Origin: Streptomyces antibioticus
Lineage (GTDB): Bacteria; Actinomycetota; Actinomycetes; Streptomycetales; Streptomycetaceae
Length of the DNA stretch: 64,000 nucleotides
Direction of reading: 5' to 3'
NCBI RefSeq assembly: GCF_001514065.1
Contig: NZ_KQ948426.1
Span: 558,001 to 622,000, forward strand
Made by a program: the position numbers and the translations under genes. Of this stretch, positions 1 through 8,550 are shown in pieces; the first letter of the stretch is position 1, and every line of letters begins with the position of its first letter. Under the pieces are notes generated by a model that was not told the origin of the DNA, ran no database searches, and saw nothing but the letters and a program-made list of their open reading frames with translations.

Positions 1-1932
1 GGCGGTGACACGCAGGGTGGTTCGACCATCACCCAGCAGTACGTCAAGAACACCTACCTGAGCCAGGAACAGACCATCTCCCGGAAGTTCAAGGAGATGT
101 TCATTTCCATAAAGGTGGGCACGAAGCTCTCGAAGGACGAGATCCTCCAGGGCTACCTGAACACCTCGTACTACGGCCGTGGTGCCTACGGCATCCAGGC
201 CGCCGCGCAGACCTACTACGGCGTGGACGCCGAGGACCTCACCGATTCCCAGTGCGCCTTCCTCGCCGCGCTACTCAAGGGTCCGACGTACTACGACCCC
301 ATCGACAACACGAGCATCGACCCCACGGCCACCAAGGACGCCAACCTCAAGCGCTCCCAGGAACGCTGGGGCTGGATCCTGGAGCAGATGCACAACGACA
401 AGCATCTGACGGACGCCCAGTACCAGACGGCCACCAAGAAATACCCCACGCCCCAGGGCCTCAAGGCGACCAAGGGCATGACCGGCCAGGTCAGCTACCT
501 GGTCGACACGGCCAAGAAGTACGTGCTGGCCCACTCGAAGATCTCGCGGGCCGACTTCGACAAGGGCGGCTACCAGATCTACACGACCTTCGAGAAGGAC
601 AAGGTCAACGCCCTGTCGAAGGCCGTGAAGAAGATCGAGGACGAGCGCATCGACCCGAAGAAGCGTGAGCTCGACAAGCACGTCCAGTTCGGCGCCGCAT
701 CGGTGAGGCCGAAGGACGGTGCGATCGTCGCGCTGTACGGCGGTGCGGGTTACGAGAACGATCACTTCAACAACAACGCCGACACGTCGGGTGTGCCCGT
801 CGGCTCGACGTGGAAGCCGTTCGTGCTCGCTGCGGCCATGCAGTACGGCACGTACAGGGATCCGGACACCGGGGTCTCGCCGATGAGCAAGTACAACGGC
901 AACGATCATCTGAAGGTCAGAAACCCCGACGGCACCTACGTTCTGAAGAAGGACAACTCGGTCTTCTATCAGGAGAACGAGAGCGACTATCCCTGGGGTT
1001 ACATCACCCTGCGCAAGGCGATGGAGCAGTCCGTCAACACTCCGTTCGTGCAGCTGGGCATGGATGTGGGGATGAGCAAGGTGCGTGATGTGGCCGAGGC
1101 GTCCGGCATTCTGGACCAGAGCTTCGAGACACTGAACGCGTCGTTCGCGCTCGGTACCTCAACCCCCAGTGCCATCCGCATGGCCGACGCCTACGCCACG
1201 TTCGCCGCGTCCGGCAAGCACGCCGACCCGTATTCGGTGACCCAGGTCAAGCACAACGGCATCGAAGAGCAGGGCTTCAGCAAGCCGAAGGTCACCCTCG
1301 CGATGCCCGAGAACGTGGCGAACAACGTCACGGACACCCTTGAGAACGTCATCAAGAACGGTACGGGTAAGAACGCGCTGGCCCTCGGCCGTACGGCCGC
1401 CGGCAAGACGGGTACCACGGACAGCAACAAGTCCGCCTGGTTCGTCGGGTACACGCAGCAACTGTCCACCTCGGTCGCGATGTTCCGAGAGGACCCCAAG
1501 AACAGCAAGCTGCTCTCCATGAACGGCACGGCGGGTGTGGAGTCCATCCACGGTGGTGACATCCCGACGTCGATCTGGACCGAGTACATGAAGGTCGCGC
1601 TCAAGAACGCCAGCGACACCGGCTTCCCGGAGGCCGAGAAGATCGGTGACATCCAGGACGAGGAAGGTGCACCGTCCCCGACGCCGTCCGTCACCGCGAC
1701 GCCGAGTGAGACGCCCAGCGTGACGCCTAGCCCGACGCCCAGCGAGACCGAGGTCCTCCCCTCGCCGTCGGCCAGCGAGTCCTGCAAGTTCAGCTGGCAG
1801 TGCTCGGACAACGGAGGCACGGACAACGGTGGTACGGACGGAGGCGTGACACCCACACCGACGGCCACGGAGACGGACACCACCAGAGGCAATGGCAATG
1901 GTGGCGGCATCTTCGGAGGATCGACCGGTTAG
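1..1932 (+). CDS. Class A penicillin-binding protein (bifunctional transglycosylase/transpeptidase), 5' truncated by window
   Basis: The enzyme polymerises lipid II glycan strands and cross-links peptides outside the membrane. The frame is open from base 1, so the N-terminus (membrane anchor and start of the GT51 domain) lies off the left edge; 643 codons are visible. Counting from base 1, the GT51 motif QGGSTITQQ is at residues 5-13. The transpeptidase serine motif STWK is at 269-272 (bases 805-816), SVN at about 344, and KTGT at 469-472 (bases 1405-1416). All catalytic motifs are intact. The C-terminal ~85 residues are a low-complexity Pro/Ser/Thr then Gly/Asn tail, typical of actinobacterial PBPs and probably a wall-spanning or flexible extension. 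The next gene runs the same way, and a parS site lies 23 bp after the stop. Confidence 0.95.
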   Translation, partial: GGDTQGGSTITQQYVKNTYLSQEQTISRKFKEMFISIKVGTKLSKDEILQGYLNTSYYGRGAYGIQAAAQTYYGVDAEDLTDSQCAFLAALLKGPTYYDPIDNTSIDPTATKDANLKRSQERWGWILEQMHNDKHLTDAQYQTATKKYPTPQGLKATKGMTGQVSYLVDTAKKYVLAHSKISRADFDKGGYQIYTTFEKDKVNALSKAVKKIEDERIDPKKRELDKHVQFGAASVRPKDGAIVALYGGAGYENDHFNNNADTSGVPVGSTWKPFVLAAAMQYGTYRDPDTGVSPMSKYNGNDHLKVRNPDGTYVLKKDNSVFYQENESDYPWGYITLRKAMEQSVNTPFVQLGMDVGMSKVRDVAEASGILDQSFETLNASFALGTSTPSAIRMADAYATFAASGKHADPYSVTQVKHNGIEEQGFSKPKVTLAMPENVANNVTDTLENVIKNGTGKNALALGRTAAGKTGTTDSNKSAWFVGYTQQLSTSVAMFREDPKNSKLLSMNGTAGVESIHGGDIPTSIWTEYMKVALKNASDTGFPEAEKIGDIQDEEGAPSPTPSVTATPSETPSVTPSPTPSETEVLPSPSASESCKFSWQCSDNGGTDNGGTDGGVTPTPTATETDTTRGNGNGGGIFGGSTG

Positions 1933-1955
1933 CCGCCATATCGCCCGCCAAGGGT

Positions 1956-1969
1956 GTTTCACGTGAAAC
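1956..1969. promoter_or_regulatory. parS site (ParB binding), exact consensus
   Basis: GTTTCACGTGAAAC is a perfect 14-bp palindrome and matches the Streptomyces parS consensus. It lies between the PBP stop and the next gene. An upstream GTG at 1954 would put the site inside the coding region (reading M-F-H-V-K-H), but the starts at 2032/2041 are better. Confidence 0.9.
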
Positions 1970-2040
1970 ATGGGCCGTCGCACCCACCAGGTGCGGCGGC
2001 CCTCGGCGTATTGCTAGGCAGGTACGGCAGGATGTGCCCC

Positions 2041-3549
2041 ATGCCCAGTGCAGAATCCACGCGAGCGAGCGTGCACGAGCAGGACCCGGTGCGGCCTACC
2101 AGGGACGACGAGATCGCCGCGAGCGGCAGTGAGCTGATCGGTGGTCCCATCGGGCGGCGTGCCCTGATCGGGACGTCCTGGTGGACTCCCGTGCGGGTCA
2201 TCGCGCTCGTGGCGATCGGCATGTTCGCCCTCGGTCTGATCCAGAAGGCACCCTGCTACAACGGCGGCTGGTTCTTCGGCGCCAGCTCGCAGTACACGCA
2301 CGCCTGCTACTCGGACATCCCGCACCTCTACGCGGGCCGCGGCTTCGCCGACGGGCTCGTGCCGTACTTCGACAAGCTCAACGGCGACATGGAGTACCTC
2401 GAATACCCGGTGCTGACCGGTGTGTTCATGGAGGTGGCCGCTTGGCTCACGCCGGGCAGCGGCAGCATCCAGGACCAGGAACAGTGGTACTGGATGGTCA
2501 ACGCCGGGATGCTGATGGCATGTGCGGCCGTCATCGCGGTCTGCGTGACCCGTACGCACGCCCGGCGTCCCTGGGACGGTCTGCTGGTCGCCCTGGCGCC
2601 CGCCTTCGCGCTGACGGCCACCATCAACTGGGACCTCCTGGCGGTCTCCCTGACGGCCGCGGCGATGCTCATGTGGTCCCGGGGCCGTTCCCTCGCGTTC
2701 GGCGTCCTGCTGGGCCTCGCCACGGCCGCCAAGCTCTACCCCGTCTTCCTGCTCGGCCCGCTGTTCGTGCTGTGCTGGCGCGCGGGCAAGTGGCGGGACT
2801 TCGGGAAGGCGTTCGGTGGTGCCGCGGTCGCCTGGCTCGTGGTGAACCTTCCGGTGATGCTGCTCGCCTGGGACGGCTGGGCGAAGTTCTACGAGTTCAG
2901 CCAGGAGCGGGGCGTCGACTTCGGGTCCTTCTGGCTGATCCTCGCCCAGAACTCGTCCGACCCGCTGACCACCGACACCGTGAACACGCTCGCCACGCTG
3001 CTGGTCCTGCTGTGCTGCGTCGGCATCGCCGCGCTCACCCTGACCGCCCTGCGCCGGCCGCGCTTCGCCCAGCTGGCCTTCCTGATCGTCGCCGCCTTCA
3101 TCCTCACCAACAAGGTCTACTCGCCGCAGTACGTCCTCTGGCTGGTCCCGCTGGCGGTGCTGGCCCGGCCCAAGTGGCGGGACTTCCTGATCTGGCAGGC
3201 GTGCGAGGTGGCGTACTTCCTGGGCATCTGGATGTACCTCGCGTACACGACCAGCGCGGACGCCCACAAGGGTCTGCCCCAGGAGGGCTACCACTGGGCC
3301 ATCGGCCTGCATCTGCTGGGCACGCTGTACCTGTGCGTCGTCGTCGTGCGCGACATCCTCATGCCGGAGCGGGACGTCGTACGACGAGCGGGCGACGACG
3401 ACCCCTCGGGCGGTGTGCTCGACGGGGCGGAGGACGTGTTCGTGCTCGGCCCCGCCGCCCATCCCCCGCGGCACGCCGCCCACTTCGCCGGCCCGCAGGT
3501 CGAGTGGGGCGAGCGCGGAGACTCCCCTTCCGGGGGTAGTTCGCTCTGA
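2041..3549 (+). CDS. GT87-like (DUF2029) polytopic membrane glycosyltransferase
   Basis: This is a multi-pass membrane protein of about 502 residues. It resembles the GT87/DUF2029 group of actinobacterial polyprenyl-phosphate-sugar-dependent mannosyl- or arabinosyltransferases, which act on the outer face of the membrane. Many hydrophobic segments alternate with short loops, including the conserved-looking acidic loop with LEYPVLTGVFM after the first membrane span. The last ~65 residues are a hydrophilic, probably cytoplasmic tail. I chose ATG 2041, with GGCAGG upstream; ATG 2032 is equally possible, and GTG 1954 would start inside parS. It follows the PBP gene on the same strand, so an envelope-polymer role is plausible. 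The acceptor and sugar cannot be read from the sequence. Confidence 0.8.
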   Translation: MPSAESTRASVHEQDPVRPTRDDEIAASGSELIGGPIGRRALIGTSWWTPVRVIALVAIGMFALGLIQKAPCYNGGWFFGASSQYTHACYSDIPHLYAGRGFADGLVPYFDKLNGDMEYLEYPVLTGVFMEVAAWLTPGSGSIQDQEQWYWMVNAGMLMACAAVIAVCVTRTHARRPWDGLLVALAPAFALTATINWDLLAVSLTAAAMLMWSRGRSLAFGVLLGLATAAKLYPVFLLGPLFVLCWRAGKWRDFGKAFGGAAVAWLVVNLPVMLLAWDGWAKFYEFSQERGVDFGSFWLILAQNSSDPLTTDTVNTLATLLVLLCCVGIAALTLTALRRPRFAQLAFLIVAAFILTNKVYSPQYVLWLVPLAVLARPKWRDFLIWQACEVAYFLGIWMYLAYTTSADAHKGLPQEGYHWAIGLHLLGTLYLCVVVVRDILMPERDVVRRAGDDDPSGGVLDGAEDVFVLGPAAHPPRHAAHFAGPQVEWGERGDSPSGGSSL

Positions 3550-3587
3550 GCGAACGGGAGTTGATAACCGCTGGCAGAGCCAAGCGA

Positions 3588-3622
3588 AAGGCCGTACACG
3601 GGCAGTCCGTGTACGGCCTTTC
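3588..3622. terminator. Bidirectional hairpin terminator
   Basis: The arms AAAGGCCGTACACGG and CCGTGTACGGCCTTT flank a 5-nt loop, giving a 15-bp perfect stem. The hairpin sits between two converging genes (stops at 3549 and 3662) and has A/T-rich ends on both sides, so it can serve both strands. Confidence 0.85.
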
Positions 3623-3661
3623 GGCTGTCTGCGTACGGCTCCTCAGACGGCCGTACGGCCC

Positions 3662-4693
3662 TCAGCGGTCGACGATCCGGTCGAACTGCGTGGTGGTGTG
3701 CCGCAGATGGGCCACCAGCTCCTCGCCGACCTTGGGCTCGGGGGCGTCGGAGGGCACGAACAGGATCGACACCTGCATGTGCGGCGGCTCGGCGAACCAG
3801 CGCTGCTTGCCGCCCCAGACGAACGGAGAAAGGTTCCGGTTCACCGTGGCCAGGCCCGCGCGGGCGACGCCCTTGGCGCGCGGCATGACGCCGTGCAGGG
3901 CCTTGGGGGCCTCCAGGCCCACCCCGTGCGACGTACCGCCCGCCACGACGACCAGGAAGCCGTCCGAGGCCGCCTTCTGCTGCCGGTAGCCGAACCGGTC
4001 GCCCTTGACCACGCGCGTGACGTCCAGGACGGCCCCGCGGTACTCGGTGGCCTCGTGGTCCCCCAGCCACAGCCGCGTGCCGATGCGGGCGCGGAAGCGG
4101 GTCTGCGGGAACTGCTGCTGGAGCCGGGCGAGGTCCTCGGCCTTGAGGTGGCTGACGAACATCGTGTGCAGCGGCAGACGGGCCGCGCGCAGGCGGTCCA
4201 TCCAGCCGATGACCTCCTCGACGGCGTCCGAGCCGTCGGTGCGGTCCAGCGGCAGGTGGATGGCGAAGCCCTCCAGACGGACGTTCTCTATGGCGGCGTG
4301 CAGCTGCGGCAGGTCCTGCTCGCTGATGCCGTGCCGCTTCATCGAGGACATCACCTCGATGACCACCCGGGCGCCCACGAGGCCGTAGACCCCGTCGATC
4401 GACGACACCGAGCGGATGACGCGGTCGGGCAGCGGGACGGGCTCCTCGCCGCGCCGGTACGGCGTCAGCACCAGCAGGTCACCGCCGAACCAGTCCTTGA
4501 TGCGCGCGGCCTCGTACGTCGTGCCGACGGCGAGGACGTCCGAGCCGAGGCGCGTGGCCTCCTCGGCGAGCCGCTCGTGCCCGAAGCCGTAGCCGTTGCC
4601 CTTGCAGACCGGGACAAGCCCCGGGAACTGGTCCTGCACGTGCTTGTGGTGCGCACGCCAGCGCGCGGTGTCGACGTAGAGCGTGAGCGCCAT
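3662..4693 (-). CDS. Alanine racemase-like PLP protein (fold type III)
   Basis: This 343-residue protein has an alanine-racemase N-terminal barrel. The motif VCKGNGYGFGHE near residue 30 corresponds to the PLP-lysine segment (AVVKANAYGHG in true Alr). RIGTRLWLG and a short beta domain with TSHGVGLE follow. It is a little shorter than typical Alr (~370-390). I could not place the C-terminal catalytic tyrosine with confidence, so it may be a racemase with other specificity or a PLP-binding homologue. It lies 65 bp downstream of the FemX-type gene on the same strand, suggesting co-transcription and a role in supplying or tuning amino acids for the peptidoglycan bridge. That role is inferred from position only. 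Confidence 0.8.
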   Translation of the reverse strand: MALTLYVDTARWRAHHKHVQDQFPGLVPVCKGNGYGFGHERLAEEATRLGSDVLAVGTTYEAARIKDWFGGDLLVLTPYRRGEEPVPLPDRVIRSVSSIDGVYGLVGARVVIEVMSSMKRHGISEQDLPQLHAAIENVRLEGFAIHLPLDRTDGSDAVEEVIGWMDRLRAARLPLHTMFVSHLKAEDLARLQQQFPQTRFRARIGTRLWLGDHEATEYRGAVLDVTRVVKGDRFGYRQQKAASDGFLVVVAGGTSHGVGLEAPKALHGVMPRAKGVARAGLATVNRNLSPFVWGGKQRWFAEPPHMQVSILFVPSDAPEPKVGEELVAHLRHTTTQFDRIVDR

Positions 4694-4758
4694 GGCCGGC
4701 CCTGGAACCTTTCTCGTGGCTGCGGTGTATCAGAGGTGTGAAAGCGAATTGTGGTGGC

Positions 4759-5880
4759 TCAGCGACGCGACATGTAGATGTCGAGCGCCTTGTGGAGCAG
4801 CTTGTTCAGCGGGAAGTCCCACTCGCCGAGGTACTCGGCGGCCTGACCACCGGTGCCGACCTTGAACTGGATCAGACCGAAGAGATGGTCGGTCTCGTCC
4901 AGCGAGTCGGAGATACCGCGCAGGTCGTAGACGGTTGCGCCGAGCGCGTAGGCGTCGCGCAGCATCCGCCACTGCATCGCGTTCGAGGGCCGGACCTCAC
5001 GGCCGATGTTGTCGGAGGCGCCGTAGGAGTACCAGACGTGCCCGCCGACGATCAGCATCGTCGCCGCCGACAGGTTCACTCCGTTGTGGCGGGCGAAGTA
5101 CAGCCGCATCCGGTTGGGGTCCTCGGTGTTGAGGGCCGTCCACATGCGCTGGAAGTACGAGAGCGGGCGGGGCCGGAAGTGGTCGCGCACAGCCGTGATC
5201 TCGTAGAGCCGCTGCCACTCCTCGAGGTCGTGGTAGCCGCCCTGGACGACCTCGACGCCGGCCTTCTCGGCCTTCTTGATGTTGCGGCGCCACAGCTGGT
5301 TGAAGTTCTTGTGGACCTCTTCCAGGGAGCGGTTCGCCAGCGGCACCTGGTAGACGTACCGCGGCTGGACGTCACCGAAGCCGGCGCCGCCGTCCTCACC
5401 CTGCTGCCAGCCCATCCGGCGGAGCTTGTCGGCGACCTCGAAGGCGCGCGGCTCGATGAAGTCGGCCTCGATGTCGCGCAGCCGCTTCACGTCCGGGTTC
5501 TGGATGCCCGCCTTGATCGAGGGGGCCTCCCAGCGCCGGATGATCACCGGCGGGCCCATCTTCACGGAGAAGGCGCCCTGGTGCTTGAGGTGGGCGAGCA
5601 TCGGTTCCAGCCAGTCGGTCAGATTCGGCGCGAACCAGTTGATGACCGGGCCCTCGGGCAGATAGGCGAGATAGCGCTTGATCTTGGGCAGCTGGCGGTA
5701 GAGGACGAGGCCCGCACCGACCATCTCGCCGGTCTTGTCGTCGAACCAGCCGAGGTTCTCCGAGCGCCACTCCGCCTTGACGTCTGCCCAGGCCGGAACC
5801 TGCATGTGGCTCGCCGACGGCAGGCTCTGGATGTACGCCAGATGCTGCTCGCGGCTGATCGTCCTCAGGGTCAGGCTCAT
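4759..5880 (-). CDS. femX: FemX-type lipid II peptidyltransferase (FemABX family)
   Basis: This 373-residue FemABX acyltransferase has a GNAT-like double fold. Such enzymes use aminoacyl-tRNA to add the first bridge residue to the peptidoglycan precursor on the inner membrane face; in Streptomyces the bridge is a single glycine. Features include the N-terminal SASHMQVPAWADVK, RRNIKKAEKAGVEV in the centre (the family's conserved Arg/Lys helix) and YDLRGI near the C-terminus. It matches the S. coelicolor FemX gene in protein character and position, as I recall it. It heads a probable two-gene unit with the racemase-like gene. ATG 5880 is chosen; the upstream region shows GGAGCGCCCCGA. Confidence 0.9.
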   Translation of the reverse strand: MSLTLRTISREQHLAYIQSLPSASHMQVPAWADVKAEWRSENLGWFDDKTGEMVGAGLVLYRQLPKIKRYLAYLPEGPVINWFAPNLTDWLEPMLAHLKHQGAFSVKMGPPVIIRRWEAPSIKAGIQNPDVKRLRDIEADFIEPRAFEVADKLRRMGWQQGEDGGAGFGDVQPRYVYQVPLANRSLEEVHKNFNQLWRRNIKKAEKAGVEVVQGGYHDLEEWQRLYEITAVRDHFRPRPLSYFQRMWTALNTEDPNRMRLYFARHNGVNLSAATMLIVGGHVWYSYGASDNIGREVRPSNAMQWRMLRDAYALGATVYDLRGISDSLDETDHLFGLIQFKVGTGGQAAEYLGEWDFPLNKLLHKALDIYMSRR

Positions 5881-6060
5881 TCGGGGCGCTCCTCGGGCTG
5901 GTGTGTCCCCATGGGTACAGGGGCTCCGGCTCTCGCGCCGAAGCCTACTGCGCCTTGCGAGCGCCCCGACTGGGCGTACGGAACCTGCGCCCCGGCTCGA
6001 AGGGCCGCCGAGGTGTTCCGTGGTGCTTTGGGTGATGTGAAGAGGACGGTGTCCTTGGCG

Positions 6061-6375
6061 TCAGCTGATCACTCCGCCGAAGAGGCCGCCGTGGGCCATG
6101 CCGAGGAAGAAGCCGACCGCCGAGGCGCCGAGACCGAGGATCAGTCCGAAGCGCTCGCGGGTCGTCTCCGAGATCCACTGGCCGTACGCGCCGGTGCAGA
6201 TCCCGACCAGGCCGGCCCAGGAGCTGAGCAGGTGCAGGTTGTGGAACATCGCCGTGACGAATGCCGTGATGCCCAGCACCAGGGTCACCGCGAGCAGCGT
6301 GTCCTGGAGGGGGTGGGGCTTTCCGTCCGTGGCGAAAAGGCCTCCGACGGTGTTGGGTCGCATTGCTTGTGCCAT
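6061..6375 (-). CDS. Small hydrophobic membrane protein, unknown function
   Basis: The product is a 104-residue protein with about three hydrophobic segments (around LLAVTLVLGITAFVTAMF, AGLVGICTGAYG and FGLILGLGASAVGFFLGMA). The start is set by an excellent ribosome site, AGGAGGTGCCCT directly before ATG 6375; a longer reading frame to 6513 has no such signal. It is divergent from the ribosomal-protein operon, separated by 264 bp that should hold both promoters. I do not recognise a named family; similar small proteins are conserved next to rpsF in streptomycetes. Confidence 0.8.
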   Translation of the reverse strand: MAQAMRPNTVGGLFATDGKPHPLQDTLLAVTLVLGITAFVTAMFHNLHLLSSWAGLVGICTGAYGQWISETTRERFGLILGLGASAVGFFLGMAHGGLFGGVIS

Positions 6376-6639
6376 AGGGCACCTCCTGCGGAAGGCGGCG
6401 CATCGTAGCGCCATACACACCCGATGTGTACAGATTGTCGGCGTCGGCGGCCGGATTTCAACCGGAAGCCGGTGTGCGGGTAGTCTGTACCGTCTGCACT
6501 GGTGTCTGCCCATGCCATGACCGGGTCTACCGCGAGGAAGCCCCGATTGTCAGTGGTGGCCGATACCGTTGCGTACGCATCACAACCCTCCTGCCACGGA
6601 ACGACCGTGGCCGCTGAGTCCAAAGGAGGTGGGTTCCAC

Positions 6640-6930
6640 ATGCGTCACTACGAGGTGATGGTCATCCTCGACCCCGATCTGGAGGAGCGCGCTGTCGCCC
6701 CCCTGATCGAGAACTTCCTCTCCGTCGTCCGTGAGGGCAACGGCAAGGTCGAGAAGGTCGACACCTGGGGCCGTCGTCGTCTCTCGTACGAGATCAAGAA
6801 GAAGCCCGAGGGCATCTACTCGGTCATCGATCTGCAGGCTGAGCCCGCGATCGTCAAGGAGCTTGACCGCCAGATGAACCTGAACGAGTCGGTCCTCCGG
6901 ACCAAGGTCCTCCGCCCCGAGACCCACTGA
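6640..6930 (+). CDS. rpsF: 30S ribosomal protein bS6
   Basis: This 96-residue bS6 starts [16 protein letters not shown] and contains the conserved [18 protein letters not shown] segment that contacts bS18 and 16S rRNA. The start is fixed by AAAGGAGGTGGGTTCC immediately upstream. It is the first gene of the conserved bS6-SSB-bS18-bL9 operon. bS6 and bS18 bind 16S rRNA as a pair, which explains the linkage. No clear -35/-10 pair was visible to me in the gap before it. Confidence 0.98.
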   Translation: MRHYEVMVILDPDLEERAVAPLIENFLSVVREGNGKVEKVDTWGRRRLSYEIKKKPEGIYSVIDLQAEPAIVKELDRQMNLNESVLRTKVLRPETH

Positions 6931-7010
6931 GCCTTCCGCTCAGCTGATCTCGGGATTCGAGTAGCAGCACCACAAAGCAGCCAGCAGCAAACCCGCCGAG
7001 AGGTTCACCC

Positions 7011-7607
7011 ATGGCAGGCGAGACCGTCATCACGGTCGTCGGCAATCTTGTCGACGACCCCGAGCTGCGCTTCACCCCTTCCGGTGCGGCGGTCGCGAAG
7101 TTCCGTGTCGCGTCCACCCCCCGCACCTTCGACCGTCAGACCAACGAGTGGAAGGACGGCGAGAGCCTGTTCCTGACCTGCTCGGTCTGGCGTCAGGCGG
7201 CGGAGAACGTCGCCGAGTCGCTCCAGCGAGGCATGCGCGTCATCGTGCAGGGCCGGCTGAAGCAGCGGTCCTACGAGGACCGTGAGGGCGTCAAGCGCAC
7301 GGTCTACGAGCTGGACGTCGAGGAAGTCGGCGCCAGCCTGCGGAATGCCACGGCCAAGGTCACCAAGACCGCCGGCGGTGCCGGCCGCGGTGGCCAGGGT
7401 GGTTACGGCGGCGGTGGCGGCCAGGGTGGCGGCGGCTGGGGTGGAAACTCCGGCGGCGGCCAGCAGGGCGGCGGCGCTCCTGCCGACGACCCGTGGGCGA
7501 CCGGCGCTCCCGCCGGTGGCCAGCAGGGTGGCGGCGGTGGCGGCTGGGGTGGAAACTCCGGCGGCAGCGGCGGTGGCGGCGGCTACTCGGACGAGCCCCC
7601 CTTCTAG
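7011..7607 (+). CDS. ssb: Single-stranded DNA-binding protein
   Basis: This 198-residue SSB has an N-terminal OB fold (about residues 1-110: [41 protein letters not shown]). A long Gly/Gln-rich linker follows, then the acidic tip DEPPF that recruits replication and repair partners. The linker holds two copies of a GGWGGNSGG unit, encoded by an identical 27-bp DNA repeat (7431-7457 and 7539-7565). The position between rpsF and rpsR identifies it as the main SSB rather than a competence or sporulation paralogue. GAGAGG lies 6 nt before ATG. Later genes of the operon follow closely. Confidence 0.98.
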   Translation: MAGETVITVVGNLVDDPELRFTPSGAAVAKFRVASTPRTFDRQTNEWKDGESLFLTCSVWRQAAENVAESLQRGMRVIVQGRLKQRSYEDREGVKRTVYELDVEEVGASLRNATAKVTKTAGGAGRGGQGGYGGGGGQGGGGWGGNSGGGQQGGGAPADDPWATGAPAGGQQGGGGGGWGGNSGGSGGGGGYSDEPPF

Positions 7608-7686
7608 ACCTTCGGGCCCGGTTCCCGGGCTTGATCGGTCGAGGGCGGGTCGTACCCAAACTTCTTGATCACACAGGAGAAACACC

Positions 7687-7923
7687 ATGGCGAAGCCGCC
7701 TGTGCGCAAGCCTAAGAAGAAGGTCTGCGCTTTCTGCAAGGACAAGGTCACGTACGTGGACTACAAGGACACGAACATGCTGCGGAAGTTCATTTCCGAC
7801 CGCGGCAAGATCCGTGCCCGCCGCGTGACCGGCAACTGCACGCAGCACCAGCGTGACGTCGCCACGGCCGTCAAGAACAGCCGTGAGATGGCGCTGCTGC
7901 CCTACACGTCCACCGCGCGCTAA
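7687..7923 (+). CDS. rpsR: 30S ribosomal protein bS18
   Basis: This 78-residue bS18 contains the RNA-binding core [17 protein letters not shown]. It carries a CAFC pair (about residues 16-19) and a later GNCTQHQ, so it is the cysteine-containing, zinc-ribbon-like C+ form rather than the zinc-independent paralogue found elsewhere in streptomycetes under Zur control. AGGAGA precedes ATG 7687. It is the partner of bS6 in the same operon. Confidence 0.98.
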   Translation: MAKPPVRKPKKKVCAFCKDKVTYVDYKDTNMLRKFISDRGKIRARRVTGNCTQHQRDVATAVKNSREMALLPYTSTAR

Positions 7924-7941
7924 GGGAAGGGTGACCGACTA

Positions 7942-8388
7942 ATGAAGATCATCCTCACCCACGAGGTCTCCGGCCTCGGTGCCGCCGGCGACGTCGTCGA
8001 CGTCAAGGACGGCTACGCTCGCAACTACCTGATCCCGCGGAAGTTCGCTATCCGCTGGACCAAGGGTGGCGAGAAGGACGTCGAGCAGATCCGTCGCGCT
8101 CGCAAGATCCACGAGATCCAGACCATCGAGCAGGCCAACCAGATCAAGGGCCAGCTCGAGGCCGTCAAGGTCCGTCTGGCCGTTCGCTCCGGCGACGCCG
8201 GTCGTCTCTTCGGTTCCGTCACCCCGGCCGACATCGCCTCCGCGATCAAGGCTTCCGGTGGCCCCGAGGTCGACAAGCGCCGTATCGAGCTGGGCTCGCC
8301 CATCAAGACCCTGGGCGCCCACGAGACGTCCGTGCGTCTGCACCCCGAGGTTGCCGCCAAGGTCAACATCGAGGTCGTCGCGGCCTGA
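7942..8388 (+). CDS. rplI: 50S ribosomal protein bL9
   Basis: This 148-residue bL9 begins [19 protein letters not shown] and has the diagnostic N-domain signature with [16 protein letters not shown] long connecting helix leads to the C-terminal rRNA-binding domain ending in [28 protein letters not shown] precedes ATG. It is the last gene of the rpsF operon, followed 28 bp later by a strong hairpin. Confidence 0.98.
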   Translation: MKIILTHEVSGLGAAGDVVDVKDGYARNYLIPRKFAIRWTKGGEKDVEQIRRARKIHEIQTIEQANQIKGQLEAVKVRLAVRSGDAGRLFGSVTPADIASAIKASGGPEVDKRRIELGSPIKTLGAHETSVRLHPEVAAKVNIEVVAA

Positions 8389-8415
8389 TCGCTGCGCTCG
8401 GTTTGAGCAGTTGTG

Positions 8416-8450
8416 AGAGGGGCCGTACCCGTATCGGGTACGGCCCCTCT
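8416..8450 (+). terminator. Terminator of the rpsF-ssb-rpsR-rplI operon
   Basis: The stem AGAGGGGCCGTACCC / GGGTACGGCCCCTCT is 15 bp and perfect, with a 5-nt loop and T-containing TGCTT after it. It lies just beyond the rplI stop and 10 bp before the first of two parS sites. Confidence 0.9.
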
Positions 8451-8459
8451 TGCTTGGCC

Positions 8460-8473
8460 GTTTCACGTGAAAC
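8460..8473. promoter_or_regulatory. parS site, exact consensus (first of a pair)
   Basis: An exact GTTTCACGTGAAAC between the rplI terminator and the converging MATE gene. A second exact copy begins 29 bp further on. Confidence 0.93.
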
Positions 8474-8488
8474 ATGTCCGCCCACGAC

Positions 8489-8502
8489 GTTTCACGTGAA
8501 AC
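8489..8502. promoter_or_regulatory. parS site, exact consensus (second of a pair)
   Basis: An exact GTTTCACGTGAAAC, 15 bp of spacer after the first copy. A 12/14 match (GTGTCATGTGAAAC) follows at 8536-8549, next to the MATE stop codon, making a possible triple site. Confidence 0.93.
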
Positions 8503-8550
8503 AACACCGCAGACCCCGTCACCGTGCTTGGGCACGTGTCATGTGAAACG

